In this document: positions 33,011 through 39,096 of the stretch, one piece after another | How the letters are laid out: each line of letters opens with the position of its first letter | Position numbering within the stretch: the stretch's first letter is position 1 | Source of the DNA: Acidobacteriota bacterium | GTDB taxonomy: Bacteria; Acidobacteriota; Terriglobia; Terriglobales; Acidobacteriaceae | Assembly (NCBI GenBank): GCA_021790995.1 | Contig: JAJYFA010000018.1 | Span: 1-39,096, forward strand | DNA: 39,096 nt | Reading direction: 5' to 3' | Made by a program: the position numbers and the translations under genes | Notes under the pieces: generated by a model | The model's database searches: none | Told to the model about the DNA's origin: nothing | What the model saw: only the letters and a program-made list of their open reading frames with translations

Positions 33011-33865
33011 ATGGCTGAGATCCCAGTTGAGGCGCCGGAGGTTCCCGCGCAGTTGCCCGAGGTACGCGTGGCCGTGCTGGGCGCGGGCAAGATGGGCGGC
33101 ATTCTGCTGCAAGCGTTCTTGAAAGAGAACCTGTTCGCCGCCGATTGCATTCACGCCACCGTGAGCCATGCGGAAAGAGCGATTGCGCTGAGCACGCAGT
33201 GGGGCGTGGACGTGAGCACCAACAACCTGGAGGCAGCGCGCAAGGCCGACCTGATCCTGGTCGGCGTCAAGCCCTTCCAGGTGCCGGGCCTGATTGCGGA
33301 AATCAAGCCCGCTCTGACGCCGGCCAAGATGATTGTCTCTTTTGCCGCATCGGTGAAAACGCGCGCCATCGAGGAGGCGGCGGGAATCGAGATCGCCGTG
33401 GTGCGCGCCATGCCGAATACGCCTTCGGCGCTGGGCGCGGGCATCGCAGCGCTGTGCCGCGGGAGCTACGTCAAGGACGAGCAGATGGCGCTGGCGCAGC
33501 GTGTCTTCGAGACCGTGGGCCGCACCGTACTGGTCGACGAGAAGCACATGGACGCGGTAACGGGGCTCTCCGGCTCCGGACCGGCGTACGTCTACATCAT
33601 CATCGAGGCGCTGGCCGAGGCTGGCGTGAAGGTGGGCCTGCCGCGCGACATCGCCACGCAACTGGCCGCGCAAACCGCATTCGGCGCGTCGAAGATGGTG
33701 CTCGAAACCGGCTACCATCCGGCGCTGCTCAAGGACGCGGTGACCACTCCTGCCGGATGCACCATCGACGGCATTCTGGAGCTCGAAGAAGGCGGTCTGC
33801 GCGTCACGCTGATCAAAGCAGTCATGCGCGCCACGGAGCGCGCGCATCAACTGGCAGCGGGGTAA
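33011..33865 (+). CDS. proC: Pyrroline-5-carboxylate reductase
   Basis: The protein has 284 residues and catalyses the last step of proline synthesis, reduction of pyrroline-5-carboxylate to proline with NAD(P)H. The Rossmann loop is V-L-G-A-G-K-M-G-G (near residue 22). A-M-P-N-T-P-S-A-L-G-A-G (near 135) and G-L-S-G-S-G-P-A-Y-V (near 183) are the family signatures, and T-P-A-G-C-T-I-D-G-I-L-E-L-E is the C-terminal signature (usually S-P-G-G-T-T). The first 17 residues (Pro/Glu-rich) precede the usual start of the fold. The gene lies between a terminator and a small membrane protein gene, without other proline genes. Confidence 0.95.
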   Translation: MAEIPVEAPEVPAQLPEVRVAVLGAGKMGGILLQAFLKENLFAADCIHATVSHAERAIALSTQWGVDVSTNNLEAARKADLILVGVKPFQVPGLIAEIKPALTPAKMIVSFAASVKTRAIEEAAGIEIAVVRAMPNTPSALGAGIAALCRGSYVKDEQMALAQRVFETVGRTVLVDEKHMDAVTGLSGSGPAYVYIIIEALAEAGVKVGLPRDIATQLAAQTAFGASKMVLETGYHPALLKDAVTTPAGCTIDGILELEEGGLRVTLIKAVMRATERAHQLAAG

Positions 33866-33992
33866 AGGCAGGGGCTGAGGGACTAGGTCTGTGACCGCAT
33901 AATTTTGTGCTATCCCACCCATGCGGCAAAAACAAGTACGCCGCATGGATCGGGCACCCAGAGTTGGTACAACTTCACACGGTCAGAGACCT

Positions 33993-34013
33993 GGGGACTG
34001 GGGACTGGGGAAC
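33993..34013 (+). repeat. Three tandem 7-bp units before a small gene
   Basis: TGGGGAC, TGGGGAC and TGGGGAA follow one another, ending a few bases before the AAGGAG ribosome binding site of the gene at 34025. Copy number could vary by slippage. Confidence 0.5.
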
Positions 34014-34024
34014 AAGGAGACAAG

Positions 34025-34273
34025 ATGAACTTTCGTGAAGGAACAAGAAGGATGCGGTTTCTCGGGATGGCGATGACCTTCGCTCCGATTTTCGCGTGGG
34101 TGCTCTATACCCTCAACGAGATTCAGCCCTACGCCACGCACTCCGGCTTCGGCGGCTTCGAATATCACTTTCCGCGCAAGATCCTCGCCGGCGCCATCGT
34201 GCTCACGGTTCCCGGCGCGATTGTGTGGGCGTCCAGCTGGGTACTGGCTGGATTCGGCAAAGACGTGAAATAA
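34025..34273 (+). CDS. Small membrane protein, unknown function
   Basis: The protein has 82 residues with ATG 34025 six bases after AAGGAG. Two membrane helices are visible: about residues 12-30 (F-L-G-M-A-M-T-F-A-P-I-F-A-W-V-L) and 52-74 (I-L-A-G-A-I-V-L-T-V-P-G-A-I-V-W-A-S). The loop between them, rich in Tyr, His, Phe and Gly, would face the periplasm. A basic N-terminus (R-E-G-T-R-R-M-R) would stay inside. I know no family name. It lies 24 bases before the acyltransferase gene, so the two are probably cotranscribed. Confidence 0.65.
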   Translation: MNFREGTRRMRFLGMAMTFAPIFAWVLYTLNEIQPYATHSGFGGFEYHFPRKILAGAIVLTVPGAIVWASSWVLAGFGKDVK

Positions 34274-34297
34274 ACCGATGCTATAAACTCTTCTCCC

Positions 34298-35344
34298 ATG
34301 CAACGTCCCGGATGGCTTCCGAAATACTTGCCCGAACTTGACGGCCTGCGCGGACTGGCGATTCTGGCCGTGGTTCTCTATCACTGCCATCCGCGGCTTG
34401 CAGGCACGTGGATCTACGGCGCCTCGCTATGGGGCTGGGCCGGCGTCATTCTTTTCTTCGTTCTAAGCGGATTTCTCATCACGTCGATCCTGCTCACCAC
34501 GCGGGACAAGCCTCACTACTTCCACAACTTTCATGCGCGCCGCATCCTGCGCATCTGGCCGGTTTACATTCTGCTGCTGGCCGTGGTCTATCTCAACGCG
34601 CCATGGTTCATCGGGCCCGGCGTATGGATGGCGATCAGGACAGCGCCTTGGCTGGCCTACCTCTTTTGCGTGCAAAACCTCTTTCATCTGGCGCTACCGC
34701 CTGCCATCGGCCCCACGTGGGCGCTCGCCATCGAGGAACAGTACTACTTTGTCTGGGCTCCACTGGTGCGCGTTCTGCGCCAGCCGTGGATGCTCTCTGC
34801 CGCGTTGGTCTCAACACTTGTCATTTCGCCCATGCTGCGCCACGCCAACCTGCACTGGATGACGCCGACCAACACGCTCATTCACCTGGACGGAATCGCA
34901 TGGGGCAGCCTGCTCGCCGTAGGGATGCACACGCTGCCGCTCAGCCGCCGCGCGTGGCTCTGGATGGGCCTGGGCGGATTCGCGCTGGGATTTTCCGCGG
35001 CGGGCACCATCGCCGGCGGCACCGCGTATCTCGATTCGGCGCTCGCCGTGGGCTTTGCCGGAATGGCGCTGGCGCTCATCGCATCGGCGGGCGCGCGCAA
35101 CCCCGCCTGCGCCGCATTGCGCTCCGGGCCGCTGGCCTTTTACGGCCGCATCAGCTACGGCCTCTACATGATGCACATCCCGGTCTTCATCTTCATCGGC
35201 TCTTTCGATGTGGCGATGAACCGCTACGGCGTGGCAGGCAACCTGGCGGTGGTAGCCATGCGCCTGCTCGTGAGCACTCTGGTAGCTGCCGCGCTTTGGT
35301 ACGGATTCGAATCGCAGATTCTCAAGCTGAAGAAGTACTTCTGA
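34298..35344 (+). CDS. Acyltransferase family 3 membrane protein
   Basis: The protein has 348 residues with about ten membrane helices. The start L-P-E-L-D-G-L-R-G-L-A-I-L and the His in V-V-L-Y-H-C-H-P, then F-F-V-L-S-G-F-L-I and R-R-I-L-R-I-W-P-V-Y, are the family's N-terminal signatures. W-A-L-A-I-E-E-Q-Y-Y is the conserved mid-protein segment. Members move acetyl or other acyl groups from the cytoplasmic side onto sugars of O-antigen, exopolysaccharide or peptidoglycan. No soluble SGNH domain is attached. The ATG at 34298 is 24 bases after the preceding small gene; the ribosome binding site is weak. Confidence 0.92.
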   Translation: MQRPGWLPKYLPELDGLRGLAILAVVLYHCHPRLAGTWIYGASLWGWAGVILFFVLSGFLITSILLTTRDKPHYFHNFHARRILRIWPVYILLLAVVYLNAPWFIGPGVWMAIRTAPWLAYLFCVQNLFHLALPPAIGPTWALAIEEQYYFVWAPLVRVLRQPWMLSAALVSTLVISPMLRHANLHWMTPTNTLIHLDGIAWGSLLAVGMHTLPLSRRAWLWMGLGGFALGFSAAGTIAGGTAYLDSALAVGFAGMALALIASAGARNPACAALRSGPLAFYGRISYGLYMMHIPVFIFIGSFDVAMNRYGVAGNLAVVAMRLLVSTLVAAALWYGFESQILKLKKYF

Positions 35345-35400
35345 CGCTCGTTGCAGGTTTCTCTTTATGTGACTCGAATCACCCGGCGATGCACACCGTG

Positions 35401-35438
35401 GCTGCTAGGCTGAAAGCAGCACGCAAATCCCCTTTGCG
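35401..35438 (+). promoter_or_regulatory. Two consecutive hairpins in the xfp leader
   Basis: GCTGCT (35401-35406) pairs with AGCAGC (35415-35420). One base later CGCAAA (35422-35427) pairs with TTTGCG (35433-35438) around TCCCC. The second stem ends on the first base of GAGG (35438-35441), the ribosome binding site of xfp. Structure here could limit translation; this is inferred from position only. Confidence 0.4.
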
Positions 35439-35447
35439 AGGTGCATC

Positions 35448-37838
35448 ATGGTTGAAACTGTAGCCGGCTCGACTGCAAATCAAGATCCATTGAGTCCGGA
35501 GATGCTCGCCCGAATGGACGCCTACTGGCGGGCAGCAAATTACCTCTCCGTTGGTCAGATCTATCTGAAAGACAACCCGCTGCTCGACCGGCCACTCACA
35601 CTCGACGATGTGAAGCCGCGCCTGCTCGGCCACTGGGGCACGACACCTGGCCTGAACTTTCTTTATCTTCACTGGAACCGCGTGATCCGTGAACGCGGCT
35701 TGAACATGATCTATATCATCGGCCCCGGACACGGCGGACCGGGAGTGGTTGCGAACACATATCTCGAAGGCTCTTATTCCGAAATTTACCCGCATATTGA
35801 GCAGAACCGCGACGGCATCAAGCGACTCTTTCGTCAATTCAGTTGGCCGTACGGCATCCCAAGCCACGTAGCGCCGGAGACGCCGGGATCGATCCACGAA
35901 GGCGGCGAACTGGGCTACTCGCTGGTGCACGCCTATGGCGCGGCCTTCGACAACCCCGATCTGATTGTGGCCTGTGTGGTAGGCGATGGCGAGGCGGAGA
36001 CTGGGCCGCTGGCGACGAGCTGGCACTCGAACAAGTTTCTCAATCCCGCGACCGATGGCGCGGTGCTGCCCGTCCTGCATCTGAACGGCTACAAGATCGC
36101 CAACCCCACCGTGCTGGCGCGCATACCGCACGCGGAGCTCGAAAACCTGATGCGCGGTTACGGCTACGAGCCGTTCACGCTCGAAGGCGACGACCCGGCA
36201 ACCATGCACCAGCAGGCCGCAGCCATCTTCGACACCATCTTCGATCGCATCGCAGCCATCCAGAAAGCCGCGCGCGAGGAGGGATCGACGGAGCGGCCAG
36301 CGTGGCCCATGCTGATCTTGCGCACGCCCAAGGGCTGGACCGGACCGAAGTTTGTCGACGGTAAGCCAGTGGAAAATACCTGGCGCGCGCACCAGGTTCC
36401 GCTGAGCGGGTTGTTCGAGAACCCCGAGCACCTGCACCAACTGGAAGAGTGGATGCGCAGCTACAAGCCCGAAGAATTGTTCGACGCCAAGGGCCGGCTG
36501 CGCGAAGATCTGGCGGAGATCGCACCGAAAGGCCGCCTGCGCATGGGCATGAATGCGCACGCCAACGGCGGGCTGCTGCTGCAGCCGCTCATCGTACCAA
36601 ACTTCCGCGATTTTTCCGTGAAGATCAAAGGTCGCGGGCAGCAGGATGTGGAATCGACGCGCGTGCTTGGCCATCTGCTCCACGCGGTCATGCAAGCCAA
36701 TCGCGAACAGAAGAACTTTCGCGTCTTCGGCCCAGATGAGACGGCCTCGAACCGCATCGGCGATGCGATTACGGGAACTGGAAAAACATGGATGGCAGAG
36801 ATGTTGCCGGTCGATGAAGAGTTGTCGCCCACCGGCCGCGTCATGGAGGTCCTGAGCGAGCACCTGTGCCAGGGGTGGCTCGAAGGCTATCTGCTCACGG
36901 GCCGCCACGGTTTCTTCTCCTGCTACGAGGCTTTCATTCACATCGTGGACTCGATGGTGAACCAGCACGCCAAGTGGTTGAAGACGACGCGCGAGATCCC
37001 CTGGCGCAAGCCCATCGCTTCGCTCAACTACCTGCTCAGTTCGCTGGTGTGGCGGCAGGATCACAACGGATTCTCGCACCAGGACCCGGGCTTTATCGAT
37101 CATCTGGTGAACAAGAAGGCCGACGTGGTGCGCATTTATCTGCCGCCCGACGCCAACACGCTGCTCTCGGTGGCGGATCACTGCCTGCGCAGCCGCAACT
37201 ACATCAACCTGATCGTCGCCGGCAAGCAGCCCGCTCCGCAGTGGCTCCCGATGGACGAGGCGATTACGCATTGCACGACGGGACTCGGCATCTGGCCCTG
37301 GGCGTCAAACGATGAGGGCAATCCTGAAGTGGTGATGGCCTGCTGCGGCGACGTACCCACGATGGAGGCGCTTGCCGCGGTGACGATTCTGCGTGAGCGC
37401 GTTCCCGATCTGCGCATCCGCGTGGTGAATGTGGTCGACCTGATGGCGCTCGAGCCGCAGTCGGAACATCCACATGGGCTGCCCGATGAAGACTACGACC
37501 GCATATTCCCGCCCGATGTGCCTACCATCTTTGCCTTCCACGGCTACCCGTGGCTTATCCACCGGCTCACCTACCGCCGCCACAATCACGACGGCCTGCA
37601 CGTGCGCGGATACAAAGAGGAAGGCACAACAACCTCGCCCTTCGACATGTGCGTTCTCAACAATATCGACCGCTTCCAGCTTGCGCTCGACGCGATCCAC
37701 CGCGTGCCACGGCTCGCTGCGCAGGTCGACGCAACCGAACAGTGGTATTCCGAGCAGATTCAGCGCCACAAGCTCTACGTCGCAGAAAACGGCGACGATC
37801 TGCCCGAGATCAAAAATTGGCGCTGGCCAAAAAGCTAG
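35448..37838 (+). CDS. xfp: Phosphoketolase
   Basis: The protein has 796 residues, full length. The enzyme splits xylulose 5-phosphate (and often fructose 6-phosphate) with phosphate into acetyl-phosphate and glyceraldehyde 3-phosphate (or erythrose 4-phosphate), using thiamine diphosphate. The ThDP/Mg site is [10 protein letters not shown] (near residue 178), with H-S-N-K after it. Active-site His residues lie in G-H-W-G-T-T-P-G-L and [16 protein letters not shown] and the C-terminal [14 protein letters not shown] are family signatures. GAGG lies six bases before the ATG. The acetate kinase gene follows after 93 bases, so the product acetyl-phosphate can be turned into ATP directly. Confidence 0.96.
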   Translation: MVETVAGSTANQDPLSPEMLARMDAYWRAANYLSVGQIYLKDNPLLDRPLTLDDVKPRLLGHWGTTPGLNFLYLHWNRVIRERGLNMIYIIGPGHGGPGVVANTYLEGSYSEIYPHIEQNRDGIKRLFRQFSWPYGIPSHVAPETPGSIHEGGELGYSLVHAYGAAFDNPDLIVACVVGDGEAETGPLATSWHSNKFLNPATDGAVLPVLHLNGYKIANPTVLARIPHAELENLMRGYGYEPFTLEGDDPATMHQQAAAIFDTIFDRIAAIQKAAREEGSTERPAWPMLILRTPKGWTGPKFVDGKPVENTWRAHQVPLSGLFENPEHLHQLEEWMRSYKPEELFDAKGRLREDLAEIAPKGRLRMGMNAHANGGLLLQPLIVPNFRDFSVKIKGRGQQDVESTRVLGHLLHAVMQANREQKNFRVFGPDETASNRIGDAITGTGKTWMAEMLPVDEELSPTGRVMEVLSEHLCQGWLEGYLLTGRHGFFSCYEAFIHIVDSMVNQHAKWLKTTREIPWRKPIASLNYLLSSLVWRQDHNGFSHQDPGFIDHLVNKKADVVRIYLPPDANTLLSVADHCLRSRNYINLIVAGKQPAPQWLPMDEAITHCTTGLGIWPWASNDEGNPEVVMACCGDVPTMEALAAVTILRERVPDLRIRVVNVVDLMALEPQSEHPHGLPDEDYDRIFPPDVPTIFAFHGYPWLIHRLTYRRHNHDGLHVRGYKEEGTTTSPFDMCVLNNIDRFQLALDAIHRVPRLAAQVDATEQWYSEQIQRHKLYVAENGDDLPEIKNWRWPKS

Positions 37839-37849
37839 CCAGCAGCTCG

Positions 37850-37904
37850 CAGCCCATGGCTTGTGGCTGCCGATCTTTCGCGAGCGGCTACAAGTTATGG
37901 GCTG
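37850..37904 (+). promoter_or_regulatory. 21-bp RNA hairpin between xfp and ackA
   Basis: In RNA, positions 37850-37870 pair with 37884-37904 over 21 consecutive positions: 17 Watson-Crick pairs and four G-U pairs, with a 13-base loop. It begins 12 bases after the xfp stop codon and ends 27 bases before the ackA ATG, leaving the GGAGAGG ribosome binding site free. No T run follows. It may stabilise the upstream message, be cut by an RNase, or weaken read-through into ackA. Confidence 0.6.
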
Positions 37905-37931
37905 AATATTCATCGGAGAGGCTTACACTGC

Positions 37932-39096
37932 ATGTTGTCATTACCGATTCTCGTTCTCAACAGCGGCTCATCCTCGATCAAGTTTTCCGTATACGAAGCC
38001 GTCGACGGCCAGCGCGCCCGGCTCTTCGAGGGTGCGGTCGACGGCATCGGCACCGACCTTGGCAAATTCTGGATCAAGGATGCATCGGGCAAGAAACTTG
38101 TCGATCAGACGCCGCCCTTGCCCAACCGTTCAGTGGCGTTCAAGCTCGTGGTTGACGCTCTTCACTCGGGCGACTTTCCACAACCCGCGGCGATCGGCCA
38201 TCGCATGGTTTCGGGCGGGCCGACGGTCCGGGAAAATCAGCCCATCACGCCCACGCTGATCGACGAGATGGAACGCTACACGGAGTTCGCGCCGCTGCAC
38301 ACGCCGATCGCGGTGTACATCATGCGCGAAGCGCTTCGGCTGTTTCCCGGCGTTCCAAACTTCGTCATTCTCGACACCTATTTTCACCGCACCATTCCGG
38401 AAGTGGCCTGGCATATGCCCATTCCCACCGAGTATGCCAACATGGGTGTGCGCCGCTACGGCTATCACGGCATCTCCTACGAGTCGATCGTTTACCAGTT
38501 GCAGCCCAACGTGCCGCAAAAGCTGGTCGTGGCGCACCTGGGTAATGGCTCCTCCATCTCTGCGATTCGCAACGGGAGGTGCCTCGATACGTCAATGGGC
38601 CTCACGCCAACGGGAGGACTGATCAGCGGCACGCGCACCGGCGACATCGATCCCGGCGTGCTGCTCTTTATCCTGCGCAAGATCGCCGAAACGGCTGAGA
38701 GCGCTTCGGCCGCGGCAGATCAACTGGAGACGGTCGCCAGCAAAAAGGCGGGGCTGCTGGGCGTGAGCGAGCTCTCGAACGACATGCGCGATCTGCGCGA
38801 AGCCATCAATGCCGGTAACGCCAAGGCACGCCTCGCCGTCGATAAGTTCTGCTGGACCATCGCGCGCTGGATCGGCAGCTATGTGGCGGAGTTGAACGGC
38901 CTCGACATGCTGGTCTTTACCGGCGGCATCGGCGAGAACGACATCGCTGCGCGTGCCGAAGTCTGCGCGGGCCTCGGTGCGCTCGGCATTGTGCTTGACC
39001 CGGAACGTAACAACGTGCGTGGTGCGGCAACCATCTCAGCGGAAAACTCCCCGGTGACGGTGCGTGTGATTCCGCCGCTCGAGGATCTCATCATTG
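37932..39096 (+). CDS. ackA: Acetate kinase, cut by the right edge
   Basis: About 388 residues are visible, nearly the whole enzyme. It makes acetate and ATP from acetyl-phosphate and ADP. It has the N-terminal L-V-L-N-S-G-S-S-S-I-K-F loop, G-H-R-M-V-S-G-G (Arg91), A-P-L-H-T-P, L-D-T-Y-F-H-R-T (catalytic Asp), H-L-G-N-G-S-S, D-T-S-M-G-L-T-P with G-T-R-T-G-D-I-D-P, and F-T-G-G-I-G-E-N. Differences from the classic enzyme are V-S-G-G for V-H-G-G, L-H-T-P for L-H-N-P and Y-H-G-I-S-Y for F-H-G-T-S-H. The start is ATG 37932, with GGAGAGG ten bases upstream. It is probably cotranscribed with xfp across a hairpin. The last residues and stop are outside the window. Confidence 0.93.
   Translation, partial: MLSLPILVLNSGSSSIKFSVYEAVDGQRARLFEGAVDGIGTDLGKFWIKDASGKKLVDQTPPLPNRSVAFKLVVDALHSGDFPQPAAIGHRMVSGGPTVRENQPITPTLIDEMERYTEFAPLHTPIAVYIMREALRLFPGVPNFVILDTYFHRTIPEVAWHMPIPTEYANMGVRRYGYHGISYESIVYQLQPNVPQKLVVAHLGNGSSISAIRNGRCLDTSMGLTPTGGLISGTRTGDIDPGVLLFILRKIAETAESASAAADQLETVASKKAGLLGVSELSNDMRDLREAINAGNAKARLAVDKFCWTIARWIGSYVAELNGLDMLVFTGGIGENDIAARAEVCAGLGALGIVLDPERNNVRGAATISAENSPVTVRVIPPLEDLII

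Noticed and set aside
33993..34013. Short tandem units considered as a CRISPR remnant
   Set aside because: Units of seven bases without spacers are not a CRISPR array, and no cas gene is present.
35379..37271. Open frame of 630 codons on the minus strand
   Set aside because: It lies almost wholly antisense to phosphoketolase, which has all family motifs. Its protein is Arg/His/Val-rich without motifs, as expected of a GC-rich antisense frame.

Overview
The window looks like a chromosomal segment of an acidobacterium, most likely class Terriglobia (subgroup 1). This is inferred from gene content, since no rRNA or other marker is present. The pointers are GC-rich coding DNA, the acidobacterial style of the short omega-like RNA polymerase subunit, many secreted proteins of unknown function with Ala/Pro-rich linkers, a TAT-exported aldo/keto reductase, and the phosphoketolase-acetate kinase pair. 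No tRNA, rRNA, CRISPR array, prophage or intact insertion sequence was seen.

Layout. Positions 1-2.7 kb are an accessory patch: two secreted proteins of unknown function with a good sigma-70-type promoter, then a broken transposase/integrase start preceded by 18-bp direct repeats and running into the tail of a secreted protein. 2.8-8.4 kb (minus strand) carries a cation/proton antiporter and a three-gene operon of ABC ATPase, fused double permease and Gfo/Idh/MocA oxidoreductase, with no substrate-binding protein nearby. 8.7-10.5 kb holds a single-domain response regulator and an amidase. 10.8-13.7 kb is a compact group resembling a cold or RNA-stress module: a DEAD-box helicase, an omega-like subunit on the opposite strand, a double zinc-ribbon protein, a cold-shock protein with a structured leader, and a small acidic protein. 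A gene-poor stretch follows.

14.4-22.8 kb holds a secreted M48 protease, phosphoglycerate mutase, a MaoC-phosphotransacetylase fusion, a GntR/FCD regulator, a YraN nuclease, a soluble PAS chemoreceptor and a class III aminotransferase. 23.3-27.1 kb (minus strand) holds a secreted protein, a DUF4337 protein, CysS and a Yip1 membrane protein. 27.4-35.3 kb (plus strand) holds a DUF885 metallopeptidase, an aldo/keto reductase, a double VOC protein, a secreted protein of unknown function, ProC, a small membrane protein and an acyltransferase-3. The window ends with phosphoketolase and an acetate kinase cut by the right edge.

How the genes fit together. The clearest shared theme is acetyl-phosphate metabolism. 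Phosphoketolase makes acetyl-phosphate from sugar phosphates, acetate kinase converts it to acetate plus ATP, and the phosphotransacetylase fusion about 18 kb away can link acyl-phosphate with acyl-CoA. The hydratase half of that fusion lacks the usual catalytic residues. Besides the proteins, the window has several non-coding structures: two copies of a 45-bp palindromic repeat, hairpins next to the ribosome binding sites of the 31692 gene and xfp, and a 21-bp RNA hairpin (with G-U pairs) between xfp and ackA. I see no clear defence system or wholly new multi-gene system. The helicase/omega-like/zinc-ribbon/cold-shock group and the xfp-ackA leader structures are the best candidates for follow-up.
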